Of a stretch of 52,179 nt of DNA, positions 42,469 through 51,903 are shown in pieces. Numbering within the stretch: the first letter of the stretch is position 1; every line of letters begins with the position of its first letter. Location of the stretch: the NCBI GenBank assembly GCA_013215655.1, contig JABSOX010000034.1, positions 1 to 52,179 on the forward strand, given 5' to 3'. Made by a program: the position numbers and the translations under genes. The notes beneath the pieces are model-generated. The model did not search any database and was not told the DNA's origin. It was given only the letters and a program-made list of their open reading frames with translations. Source of the stretch: Colwellia sp. (GTDB taxonomy: Bacteria; Pseudomonadota; Gammaproteobacteria; Enterobacterales; Alteromonadaceae).

Positions 42469-44073
42469 TTATTCAGAAGTCTCATTATTTTCACTTTCTT
42501 CTTCAAGCTCTGGCTCTAACTGTTTATGACGACGAATTTGTACAATCATGCCCATATAAGGGTGATCAAAATAATGTATTTCATTACTGCGCACCCGCTT
42601 GTTTTGTTGAAAGCGTATTGATTTAACGGTTAAGTCATTACCGGGTTGCAGGCGTTTTGTTGCTTGCTCAGTCAATGAGCTATTAACGACATTAAAGTCA
42701 GCGGTAATATGTAAATAGCGTTCAACTTCTACTTTTAAAAAGCCTTCAATACTCCATGGTTGTACAGGAGGTAACGGTTTATCGGCTAACATTAAGTTGT
42801 CAGTACTTTTAAGTTCAAGTTTAAGTGCATTATTATCAAGTTCAGTGATTACTTTTGCCAATTCTTTATCATCGATATCAGCTTGTTCAATAATTAAATT
42901 TATTCGTTCTTGAATCGCTTGTTCTTCAGTTGTTAGCTCTATAGTTTGTTGATCAACAGCCAATAGTTTATTAATGGTTTGTTCTTGTTGTTGTGATTCA
43001 TTGAGTTGCTGTTGATAAAGCTCTAGTGATTTTTGATAATGGACTTCTAAATTATCGCCAGCAAATAAATGTACGGGAATAGCAAACCTTTTAAGCTTGG
43101 TTAATTGACGCCAGCCAAGGTGTAACATCGGTTTGAAATCTCGGCTACGACGAAGTTGTCTAACAATGTTTTTTAATTTAAGAGAGTTTTCACTGATAAG
43201 ATAAGCTTGTGTCGCTGTGTAATCTTCAGCACCGTCAAGGGTCAAACCAATGCTATCAACAGGAAACCCTGTATAAGAAAAACGCGGGTCTGTTTGTTGG
43301 TAATCAGCAAAGTTTGATGCTGAAATTGCACATAGCTCTTTTGCAAAAGGTTGTGGGGAATAATTAAATTGAATGGCAGAAAATTCTTGTTCAGCTTGTG
43401 CTACTAATATAAGTTGCTCTGGTGTTAGTGGAGCTGATAAACCTTGTGCAAAAAGTTTATTATTTGTTACTTGAGTATCAATCAAAGTCGCAATGTTTAG
43501 TGATTGGCTGGTTTGATCTGCACTTGTTTGGGATACATCAGTTTCTTGTTGAAAGCTATTTAATATATATTGTTCTTGCTGACGCGTTGAGTCAGCTAAG
43601 GTCTGTTTTTCTGAATCTATGCTTTCATCAATACCTTCGTTAGTACTTTCATTAAATGCTTGTTGTTCAAATGAACCTTCTTGTACAAAGCTTTTATCAT
43701 CAGAATTTTCATCAATCTCGTTTGCAATTTCTACTAGATCTTTTTGCACAAATAAAGAGGGTAAACTTGAAGCTTGGTTAACGAGCGGTAATGGATATGC
43801 ACCTTGCTTGTCTTGCTGACAACTGGGTAATTGTTGTTTTAAACTTAGGATGTCAGGCTGTAAATAAGGCCCCAATAAATCAATGATTTTTGGATAATTT
43901 GGTAAAGATCTTGAATCAGGAAACTTTTCTTTTAAACGACTTTTATCGCCCAATTGACTAAACAAAATAACTTCTATTTCAAACCACGTATTTTCATAGG
44001 TTTTAATAGCTGCCACACTACTTTGTGAGAGAAAAATAGTGGCTAAAAATATGTTAATTCGTCTTAGTTTCAT
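42469..44073 (-). CDS. csiV: CsiV-like peptidoglycan-binding periplasmic protein
   Basis: A 534-aa protein with signal peptide (cleavage after SVAA, residue 23). WFEIEVILFSQLGDKSRLKE at the start of the mature part and the C-terminal VERYLHITADFNVVN, with RSNEIHYFDHPYMGMIVQIR, match CsiV of Vibrio cholerae, which binds peptidoglycan and activates LpoA. Its place directly after mfd is the same as in Vibrio. Two long low-complexity stretches, an acidic/Gln-rich one (about 118-200) and a helical Gln-rich one (about 335-405), make it longer than typical relatives. Ribosome site AGGGAAA. Confidence 0.82.
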   Translation of the reverse strand: MKLRRINIFLATIFLSQSSVAAIKTYENTWFEIEVILFSQLGDKSRLKEKFPDSRSLPNYPKIIDLLGPYLQPDILSLKQQLPSCQQDKQGAYPLPLVNQASSLPSLFVQKDLVEIANEIDENSDDKSFVQEGSFEQQAFNESTNEGIDESIDSEKQTLADSTRQQEQYILNSFQQETDVSQTSADQTSQSLNIATLIDTQVTNNKLFAQGLSAPLTPEQLILVAQAEQEFSAIQFNYSPQPFAKELCAISASNFADYQQTDPRFSYTGFPVDSIGLTLDGAEDYTATQAYLISENSLKLKNIVRQLRRSRDFKPMLHLGWRQLTKLKRFAIPVHLFAGDNLEVHYQKSLELYQQQLNESQQQEQTINKLLAVDQQTIELTTEEQAIQERINLIIEQADIDDKELAKVITELDNNALKLELKSTDNLMLADKPLPPVQPWSIEGFLKVEVERYLHITADFNVVNSSLTEQATKRLQPGNDLTVKSIRFQQNKRVRSNEIHYFDHPYMGMIVQIRRHKQLEPELEEESENNETSE

Positions 44074-44168
44074 TCATTTCCCTGCAGTTCGGTTAACTAT
44101 TTCAATGATAACAAGTTTTGTTGGCGTTATTCATGAATATTTTCATTTGCTTAAGTTATTTTCTTAAA

Positions 44169-47100
44169 TCATTTGCTTAAGTCATCTAACAAAGAGGTGA
44201 TCAAAATAAAACGTGCTTTGCTGTCTTCACTACTACGTTTAAATTTTAATTTATTTGCACCATCCATTTTATAAACACTTGGTTGTTTTTGAATCAAACC
44301 GATGATCGACATCGGGTTAACTTTTGTACTGTCACTAAACTCAATGGAACCACCCACAGCACTTGCTTCAATACGGGAAATGCCAATTTTTTGTGCCTTT
44401 AAGCGTAGTTTTGCGATATGCACTAAGTTTTTGGCCGGCTGTGGTAATAAACCAAAACGGTCAATCAGTTCAATTTGAATATCGTCCAATGCACTCTTAC
44501 TGCTACAACTAGCAATACGTTTGTAGATACTGAGTCTTAAACTTACATCAAAAATGTAGTCTTCGGGCAATAATGCTGGCACTCGTAATTCTATTTCTGT
44601 TTGAGTGCGCAGCACTTGGTCAAGTGATAACTGTTTACCTTCTTTAAGTGCGGCAACGGCTTGATCTAACATCTCCATGTATAAGCTAAAACCGATTTGG
44701 CTCATTGAACCACTTTGACCTTCTCCTAATAACTCACCAGCACCACGTATTTCCAAATCATGTGTAGCTAAGGTAAAGCCTGCGCCTAAGTCTTCTAATG
44801 CGGCGATGGCATCGAGACGTTTTTTTGCATCTTTGGTAATACTTTTAATATGCGGTGTTAATAAATAGGCATAGGCTTGGTGATGAGAACGACCGACGCG
44901 ACCACGTAATTGATGTAACTGTGCTAAACCTAGATGATCGGCTCTGTCCATCAAAATGGTATTGGCACTGGGTATATCAATACCCGTTTCGATAATTGTT
45001 GTACAAACTAAAACGTTATAACGCTGATGATAGAAGTCACTCATGATACGTTCAAGGTCACGTTCACGCATTTGTCCGTGGGCGGTAACAACTTTAGCTT
45101 CAGGTAATAAGTTTTGAATATCGTGTGCTGTTTTTTCTATGGTATCAACATTATTATGTAGAAAATAGACTTGGCCGCCGCGCAGTATTTCCCGCAAGAT
45201 TGACTCTCGAATGAGCGCATCATCACGTTGCCGAACAAAGGTCTTGACAGCTAAACGTTTTGCTGGGGGGGTGGCGATTATCGATAAATCACGCATACCT
45301 CCCATCGCCATATTTAAGGTTCTAGGAATAGGCGTCGCCGTTAAAGTGAGAATGTCGACATTGCTACGCAGCAGCTTGATTTTTTCTTTTTGTTTTACAC
45401 CAAAGCGGTGTTCTTCATCAACAACTAACAACCCTAAATCTTTATATTTAATGCTATTTTGCAGTAATTTATGCGTGCCAATTAAAATATCTATTTGTCC
45501 AGACTCTACTCTAGCAATGATTTCTTTTTGTTCTTTGGCTGTTTTGAAGCGTGATAATACCTCAATTGAAATTGGCCAATTGGCAAATCTGTCTCTAAAA
45601 GTTTCGTAATGTTGCTGGGCAAGTAGGGTAGTGGGTACCAATATTGCGGTTTGTTTACCGTCGTTAACAGCAATAAAAGCGGCGCGCATCGCCACTTCCG
45701 TTTTGCCAAAGCCAACGTCACCACAGACCAATCTGTCCATGGTTTTTGGTGATAACATATCGCTGATCACGGCATTAATAGCTTGTTCTTGATCAAACGT
45801 TTCTTCAAAACCAAAACTGTCGGCGAAGGCGCGGTAATCTTCTTTATCACGTTTAAAGCTATAGCCGTGATTACTGGCGCGTTTAGCGTAAATATCAAGT
45901 AATTCGGCGGCAACATCTCGTACTTTTTCTGCAGCTTTTTTCTTGGCTTTACTCCACGTATCGTTACCTAATTTGTGTAATGGTGCTCTGTCTGCATCGG
46001 TGCCGGAATAGCGACTAATTAAATGTAATGAGCCAACCGGTACATAAAGTTTGGCTTCGTTAGCATAACTGAGCATCAGAAATTCAGTAAGAATGCCGCT
46101 TGTTTCCAACGTTTGTAAACCCATATAACGACCAATGCCGTGGTCAATATGTACAACAGGTTGACCGATAGACAGTTCAGCTAAGTTTTTGAAGATGGCG
46201 TCAGCATGAATGTCTTGTTGTTTTTTTCTCCGTCGTGTTTGCTGAACACGATCGCCAAGTAGTTCTGATTCGGTGATTAAGGCAATGGCATTTTTTTTCG
46301 CTGTACCCTTGCTTTGAAAAATAAAACCAGTGCTTAGTGCATTGACGGTAATACCAAGCTTTTCTTCACTATCAATAAAACTGTCAATATCATCGAAATT
46401 AATGGGTTTTATATTTGCTCTTGCCAATAACTCTAAAACACTTTCTCTACGGCCTGGACTTTCAGCGACAAAGAGTATTTTATTGGGTGTTTCTTTATCT
46501 TGAATAAAGTGTGTAATAAGTTCAAAAGGTTGCTTGAGTTTATGGTTTACTGTTAAATCAGGTAAAGGGTTAACATCAAAGTGAATCTCACCCGATTTTG
46601 TGGTGTTAGCCTCTTGCTCTGTCTTTATGATTGATGATGACTGTACTTTTAAATTAATGCGATCAAAGGGTTTTAAGGCACTATATAATTCTTCACTCTT
46701 TAAAAATAACTGACTTGGCGGTACTAATGGTCGAGTTTTGTCATAACGTCGGTCTTCATAACGATAATCAATATCTAGCCAATATTGGGTTAACGATTTA
46801 TCGATATCGCCATAAATTATGACTAAGGTTTCAGGTGATAAATAGTCACATAGGGTATTGGTTTGCTCAAAAAACAAGGGTAAATAATATTCAATACCTG
46901 CAGGTAAAATACCATTGCTGACTTGATGATAAACAGACTCTTTATGAATAGTGCCGGAAAATAATTCACGATATTGACTACGAAATAGATTGGTGCCGTC
47001 GGTATCGGTAGGGAATTCATGAGCAGGTAGTAAATTTATACCGTCTACTTTATCGTTTGAACGTTGGTTCTCGGGATCAAATAAGCGAATTTCTTCAATT

Positions 47101-47690
47101 TCATCATCAAAAAAATCCAACCTAAATGGGCTATTACTGCCCATGGGGAATAAATCAATAATAGCGCCACGAGCTGAAAACTCGCCATGTTCCATGACTT
47201 GGTCAACACAGCGATACCCACTGGCTTCAAGTTCTTGTCGAAGTTGATGCAAATCTTTGCGATCGCCTTTTTGGATAATGAGGCTGTTTGCATCAAGATA
47301 CTTCTTGGGAGCAAGACGCTGTAGCAATGTTGTTATAGGTACAATAACAATGCCTTTATCCATTCGAGAAAGTTGATAAAGCGTGGCTAATCGTTGGGAA
47401 ATAATGTCCTGATGTGGGGAGAAGGTATCATAAGGTAATGTTTCCCAGTCAGGAAATAAGCAAATAGAGAGTTGATTATTCGCATTTAAACTCAGTAGTT
47501 CTTGCTCTAGGCGAATAGCCGAAGGTGTATCATGAGTTAATAACAGTACAGGTGCATCTGCATTACAAGCACCATGATAAATAGCAATACTGGCACTGCT
47601 ACCATGAAGGTTTGTCCAACTTTTCTTATCGGCATTTTTACCACGACGTTTTGCTAGAACAGGACTAAACAGGCTAGTATTTTTACTCAT
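44169..47690 (-). CDS. mfd: Transcription-repair coupling factor Mfd
   Basis: A 1173-aa Mfd, full length for the family. In order: UvrB-homology module (residues 1-350, VLLLTHDTPSAIRLEQEL), RNA-polymerase interaction domain (about 485-570, GQPVVHIDHGIGRYMGLQTL), RecG-like translocase with Walker A LVCGDVGFGKTEVAMRAAFI, DEEH box VVDEEHRFGVKQKE, TATPIPRTL, VCTTIIETGIDIPSANTI and QLHQLRGRVGRSHHQAYAY, and the C-terminal TRCF domain. It pushes stalled RNA polymerase off damaged DNA and recruits UvrA. Ribosome site GAGAAG. Confidence 0.98.
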   Translation of the reverse strand: MSKNTSLFSPVLAKRRGKNADKKSWTNLHGSSASIAIYHGACNADAPVLLLTHDTPSAIRLEQELLSLNANNQLSICLFPDWETLPYDTFSPHQDIISQRLATLYQLSRMDKGIVIVPITTLLQRLAPKKYLDANSLIIQKGDRKDLHQLRQELEASGYRCVDQVMEHGEFSARGAIIDLFPMGSNSPFRLDFFDDEIEEIRLFDPENQRSNDKVDGINLLPAHEFPTDTDGTNLFRSQYRELFSGTIHKESVYHQVSNGILPAGIEYYLPLFFEQTNTLCDYLSPETLVIIYGDIDKSLTQYWLDIDYRYEDRRYDKTRPLVPPSQLFLKSEELYSALKPFDRINLKVQSSSIIKTEQEANTTKSGEIHFDVNPLPDLTVNHKLKQPFELITHFIQDKETPNKILFVAESPGRRESVLELLARANIKPINFDDIDSFIDSEEKLGITVNALSTGFIFQSKGTAKKNAIALITESELLGDRVQQTRRRKKQQDIHADAIFKNLAELSIGQPVVHIDHGIGRYMGLQTLETSGILTEFLMLSYANEAKLYVPVGSLHLISRYSGTDADRAPLHKLGNDTWSKAKKKAAEKVRDVAAELLDIYAKRASNHGYSFKRDKEDYRAFADSFGFEETFDQEQAINAVISDMLSPKTMDRLVCGDVGFGKTEVAMRAAFIAVNDGKQTAILVPTTLLAQQHYETFRDRFANWPISIEVLSRFKTAKEQKEIIARVESGQIDILIGTHKLLQNSIKYKDLGLLVVDEEHRFGVKQKEKIKLLRSNVDILTLTATPIPRTLNMAMGGMRDLSIIATPPAKRLAVKTFVRQRDDALIRESILREILRGGQVYFLHNNVDTIEKTAHDIQNLLPEAKVVTAHGQMRERDLERIMSDFYHQRYNVLVCTTIIETGIDIPSANTILMDRADHLGLAQLHQLRGRVGRSHHQAYAYLLTPHIKSITKDAKKRLDAIAALEDLGAGFTLATHDLEIRGAGELLGEGQSGSMSQIGFSLYMEMLDQAVAALKEGKQLSLDQVLRTQTEIELRVPALLPEDYIFDVSLRLSIYKRIASCSSKSALDDIQIELIDRFGLLPQPAKNLVHIAKLRLKAQKIGISRIEASAVGGSIEFSDSTKVNPMSIIGLIQKQPSVYKMDGANKLKFKRSSEDSKARFILITSLLDDLSK

Positions 47691-47943
47691 AACTTCTCAA
47701 AATTATTTAAGGCTAACTATTTTTAAGGATTTTCAAAGGACATATTCTAATTAACTGCTTTTAAAAGTGCCACAGAAGTTTTAAATATTATTTGGTCGAT
47801 TTTTATACAGAGGCTATACTTGATAAGATCTGTTGCTAAGTTTTACGTGTTATATCTATGGGGAAAAGTCGATAGGTAATAGTCTATAGGTAAAAACCGA
47901 TAAATAAAATTTAGTGGCATCCTTTGTAATTTCGGAGGTCATT

Positions 47944-48423
47944 ATGACTATGTCTACTCGACTAGATACCTACTTAAGCCAAAAACACATTCCTTATCAC
48001 TGTATAAAACATTTTCACTCAAATAGCTCAATGGGCTCTGCTATTACTGCCAATATACCTTTAGCTCATATAGCAAAAGCTGTTCTATTGGTTAATCATG
48101 AAGGGCGAAAATTAATGGCAGTATTACCTGCGGATAGTAAAATAAGTTTATCGGTTATTAATGAGCAACTACGTGGTAGTTATCAACTTATTAAAGAAAA
48201 AGAGTTGTATTCAATGTTTGCTGATTGTGAGAATGGTGCCATTCCGCCAATATCTGAAGCTTTCAATATCACCATGATTTGTGATCAACAACTTGATGAA
48301 CTTGAACAAGTATTTCTCGAAGCAGGCGACCATGAAACATTGCTAAGTGTTGACCAAGATACTTTTGCAAGGTTAATGATTACAGGCAAGCATTTACGTT
48401 TCAGTCATCAAGTTTTTCATTAA
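47944..48423 (+). CDS. YbaK/EbsC-type aminoacyl-tRNA deacylase
   Basis: A 159-aa protein of the YbaK/ProX editing family: RLDTYLSQKHIPYHCIKHFH at the start, AHIAKAVLLVNHEGRKLMAVLPADSK with the conserved Lys, then CENGAIPPISEAFNI with the G-x-I/V-P-P loop of the active site. Such proteins hydrolyse mischarged aminoacyl-tRNA in trans. A GTG 30 nt upstream would add ten residues; the ATG at 47944 has a clear CGGAGGT 4-5 nt before it. Confidence 0.85.
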   Translation: MTMSTRLDTYLSQKHIPYHCIKHFHSNSSMGSAITANIPLAHIAKAVLLVNHEGRKLMAVLPADSKISLSVINEQLRGSYQLIKEKELYSMFADCENGAIPPISEAFNITMICDQQLDELEQVFLEAGDHETLLSVDQDTFARLMITGKHLRFSHQVFH

Positions 48424-48432
48424 CACCTTCAC

Positions 48433-48594
48433 TAATACCAATTTGATTAAGTTTGTGATTTTGTTGTGCGCAGGAAAAATACTTCAAGGCAAGGCGCTTG
48501 ATTGACTAATAGCGGACTATTGGGATTGAGAGCAACGCAGTTTTGAAATATTTTAACTAGTGCAAGTGAGCAATAACTTAATCAAACTGGTATA
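48433..48594 (-). mobile_element. MITE-like structured repeat element C, 162 bp
   Basis: Bounded by near-perfect terminal inverted repeats (TAATACCAATTTGATTAAGT on the left; AACTTAATCAAACTGGTATA on the right). The middle, read on the minus strand, matches element A: GCGTTGCTC, then TCAATCCCAATAG, a 4-nt loop, CTATTAGTCAATCAAGCGCC. The two GTACTTAG-linked hairpins of A and B are missing. The element fills most of the 313-bp gap between the YbaK-type and YehS genes. Confidence 0.82.
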
Positions 48595-48736
48595 GCATGG
48601 AGATTAGATACCGTAGTTCATATCAAGGTATTTAATCTTCTCTCCTGTATATACTAAAAACCTGCTAAAATGCGACCAACTATTTGATAGGGGGTCTTTG
48701 CGGCTTGCTATTAATTAAATCATTCAGGATAGACTT

Positions 48737-49387
48737 TTGACAAATAACGATATATTACGCCGAATTCGATATACCTTTAACTTTAACGATCAAAAAATGA
48801 TCTCCCTTTTTGCTTTAGCTGAATTAAACGTATCAAGAGAGCAAGTAAGTAGTTGGTTAAAGAAAGATGAGGATCCTGATCATGTTAATTGTACTGATAC
48901 TACTTTAGCGGTATTTTTGAATGGTTTAATTAATGATAAACGCGGTAAAAATGACGGACCGCAAAAAGCACCTGAAAAACGTATCAATAACAATATTATT
49001 TTGACCAAGTTAAAAATTGCCTTCAATTTAAAAGCAGAAGATATTGTCGACCTTTTACAAAATGCCGGTCTAAGGATGAGTAAATCTGAATTGAGCGCTT
49101 TTTTTCGTAAACCAGATCATAAACATTATAAGCTGTGTAAAGATCAGTTTTTACGTAACTTTATACAGGGCCTTGATCAAAAGTATCACGTTAATCGACC
49201 TGAAAAATACAAAACCAAAAAAGTAGCTAACGAACCTGAACCTCAAGAGCTACCTGACAAAACATATAAAACAGCAAAACCTAAAGCCAGCAAAATATAT
49301 GTTAACCCTAATAAAAAAGAAGACGTTAAAGCTAAACCTACACGTAAAGTACTTAAACTTAAGCCTAAAGATATTTGGGGTGAATAA
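48737..49387 (+). CDS. YehS/DUF1456 family protein
   Basis: A 216-aa protein. Two copies of the DUF1456 repeat are seen: TNNDILRRIRYTFNFNDQKM with VSSWLKKDEDPDH (about 1-60), and NNNIILTKLKIAFNLKAEDI with LSAFFRKPDHKHYKLCKDQF (about 82-140). A basic Lys/Pro-rich tail of about 65 residues follows, longer than in E. coli YehS. Function unknown. Start is TTG with AGGA 7 nt upstream; no ATG fits. Confidence 0.9.
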   Translation: MTNNDILRRIRYTFNFNDQKMISLFALAELNVSREQVSSWLKKDEDPDHVNCTDTTLAVFLNGLINDKRGKNDGPQKAPEKRINNNIILTKLKIAFNLKAEDIVDLLQNAGLRMSKSELSAFFRKPDHKHYKLCKDQFLRNFIQGLDQKYHVNRPEKYKTKKVANEPEPQELPDKTYKTAKPKASKIYVNPNKKEDVKAKPTRKVLKLKPKDIWGE

Positions 49388-49486
49388 GTTCAAACGAATT
49401 TATTAAACGTTCGTTTTATGCCTATTGCTTTAAATACTGATTAAAAAATTTGAAGTGAAAGTGGTTGAGTTGATTAGGGTTAATTT

Positions 49487-51589
49487 ATGTTATATCTCGT
49501 TATTATTTTCTTAAGTGCCTTTTTATTATTTCAAGTTCAACCGCTGATCGCTAAACTTATTTTACCACTTTTTGGTGGTGGCGCGGCAATTTGGACGGCT
49601 TGTTTATTGTTTTTTCAAGCCTTTTTACTATTGGGCTATTTATATGCTCATTTTCTTACACAGTTAAAAAATCTTCGCGCTCAAGTTATTATTCATAGTA
49701 TGTTACTCATATTAAGTTTGAGTGTATTACCGATAGCGTTAGGTGAATTACAGCTCAGCGCTGAAATAGGGGCAGGAGACGATGATAGCTCGCCACTTTT
49801 TGATATTTTATGGCTATTAGTTGTCTCCGTTGGCTTACCTTATTTTCTGTTATCTTCAACAGGGCCTTTAGTTCAACGTTGGTTGAGTTATATGGATATA
49901 GGCTCATTGCCCTATAAGTTGTATTCATTGTCTAATACCGGCTCGTTATTAGCGTTATTAAGTTATCCTTTTATTTTTGAACCTCAATTTAGTTTACATA
50001 ACCAGCTACTTTATTGGTCAATAGGTTATGGGCTCTTTGTTTTTATTATTTCGCTACTGTGTATGCGATTATTTAAAAGTCCGATTATTCCCCTAAGTAA
50101 ACCTTCTTTGAGCAATCAAGATAAGCAACTCTCAGCAGTCGAACATATTAGGTTTGATGTACCCTTGTGGATAGGACTGTCAGCGGTTGGTGTGATTTTA
50201 TTAGTTTCAATCACTAATGCCATGACGCAAAACATTCCACCAGTACCTTTTTTGTGGATATTGCCACTGTGTCTATATTTACTGACGTTTATTATTAGTT
50301 TTCATAGCCCTAAATGGTATGTGCGTTGGTATTGGTTTGCCTTGTTTGCGATCAGTTCTTTTGCGGGGATTTTGATGTTTTTTATTGGTTCTCAATTTGG
50401 CATCGTTACTCAAATTGTTATTTATTCGCTGATTTTATTATCGTCTTGTATGGTTTGTCATGGTGAATTAGTTAAATTAAAACCTGCCACAGAACGTCTG
50501 ACCTTATTTTATTTAAATATGTCATTTGGCGGCTTTTTAGGTAGTGTCTTTGTTGCATTTGTTGCACAAAAAATATTTAGTCAGTTCTATGAATTTCCGA
50601 TCGCACTTTTTGCTGTTTACGTGCTTTTTTCATTGTGTCTATTTTTAACTAGATCAAAAGCTAAAGAGAAAACTTCTAAGACAAGTTCATCATATTTATT
50701 AAACGGTGCAAGCATTGTTTCTCTAATGAGTTTGATGTTTTTCTTTAACTATTTAAATACCTTGTTTACCAATGGTACGGTGGCCAATAGCACAGTGGCG
50801 AGTAGCCGAAATTTTTATGGCATATTGACCATTAAAGATGTTGAGGTAAATGGTAAAGTTGAGCGTCGTTTAATTGATGGCTCTACCTCACACGGTACCC
50901 AGTCACAAAGTGCAGAACGAGAACATATTCCGATGAGCTATTATCGCGCCGATACGGGTGTTGCTTTAGCGCTTGACCATCTTTTTCCGATGATGAATAT
51001 TAAGGTTGGCCTTATTGGCTTAGGAGCAGGTACCCTAGCCGCTTATAGTCGAGCGGGTGACCAATATACCTTTTACGAATTAAACCCAGCAGTAGAAACA
51101 ATGGCTTGGCGTTATTTTAGTTACCTTGAAGACAGCAAAGGCGACATTGATATTATTTTGGGTGATGGTCGAGTGTCTTTAACGAATGAACTTACCTCAG
51201 GAAAAACCAATGACTATCAAGTATTGGTACTTGATGCTTTTTCAGGAGACTCAGTTCCTACTCACTTATTAACAATTGAGGCGTTTGAGCTGTACTTTAA
51301 GCACCTTGAAGAGAATGGTATTTTAGCTATTCATGTTTCGAACAGTCATTTAGATTTAACTTCATTAACTCGTGGTTTAGCCAGTAGCCTTAATAAATCA
51401 TCAATATACGTACAAACTGAAGCCGACAAAGATGAAGTCAATCAAACTCAATGGGTGCTTATCACCAATAATTCATCATTTTTGAATAATGCTAGAGTTA
51501 AAAACTTAACGTCACCTTGGCCAAATAGCATGGATAAAAATATTGTTTGGACAGATGATTACAGTAATTTATTGTCCGTGTTGAAGTAG
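49487..51589 (+). CDS. Membrane-fused spermidine synthase-like protein
   Basis: A 700-aa protein with about twelve hydrophobic helices (1-390) followed, from about residue 450, by a soluble spermidine-synthase-like Rossmann domain: VGLIGLGAGTLAAYSRAG with the SAM/dcSAM glycine loop, FYELNPAVETMA, DIILGDGRVSL and VLVLDAFSGDSVPTHLLTIE. The same fusion is common in environmental bacteria and is called fused MFS/spermidine synthase. Whether it makes polyamines or methylates something is not known. Ribosome site AGGGTTA. Confidence 0.88.
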   Translation: MLYLVIIFLSAFLLFQVQPLIAKLILPLFGGGAAIWTACLLFFQAFLLLGYLYAHFLTQLKNLRAQVIIHSMLLILSLSVLPIALGELQLSAEIGAGDDDSSPLFDILWLLVVSVGLPYFLLSSTGPLVQRWLSYMDIGSLPYKLYSLSNTGSLLALLSYPFIFEPQFSLHNQLLYWSIGYGLFVFIISLLCMRLFKSPIIPLSKPSLSNQDKQLSAVEHIRFDVPLWIGLSAVGVILLVSITNAMTQNIPPVPFLWILPLCLYLLTFIISFHSPKWYVRWYWFALFAISSFAGILMFFIGSQFGIVTQIVIYSLILLSSCMVCHGELVKLKPATERLTLFYLNMSFGGFLGSVFVAFVAQKIFSQFYEFPIALFAVYVLFSLCLFLTRSKAKEKTSKTSSSYLLNGASIVSLMSLMFFFNYLNTLFTNGTVANSTVASSRNFYGILTIKDVEVNGKVERRLIDGSTSHGTQSQSAEREHIPMSYYRADTGVALALDHLFPMMNIKVGLIGLGAGTLAAYSRAGDQYTFYELNPAVETMAWRYFSYLEDSKGDIDIILGDGRVSLTNELTSGKTNDYQVLVLDAFSGDSVPTHLLTIEAFELYFKHLEENGILAIHVSNSHLDLTSLTRGLASSLNKSSIYVQTEADKDEVNQTQWVLITNNSSFLNNARVKNLTSPWPNSMDKNIVWTDDYSNLLSVLK

Positions 51590-51903
51590 TAGTTTTTTAA
51601 GCCGGCTACATTCACTTCTTGATAAGAAAAATGAATGTCGACTACAAATATTAATGATAAATAAGCGGAACTAGAGATAAAAAATCGCCAGAAACAGCGA
51701 TCTTGTAGCGATTCTCTGCATTATTTTTTGCGTATGCAATAACCGGTTAATGTATACGTAAAAATGTCTTGATAACCACTAAACTATCATCATTGAGCTA
51801 AATGCAAGTATCTACATTATTAACTTTAGTACTCTAGGTTCATAAACCAACTGATTTTCATCAGCTTATGGAACTCCTAATGTCGAGTTCAGTATAAATA
51901 TAT
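51590..51903. other. 314-bp gap with a long palindrome
   Basis: No gene is seen. It contains a 28-nt imperfect palindrome centred on ACCGGT (51732-51759): CGTATGCA and TGTATACG flank ATAACCGGTTAA, 12 of 14 pairs matching. No T run follows on either strand. Confidence 0.5.
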
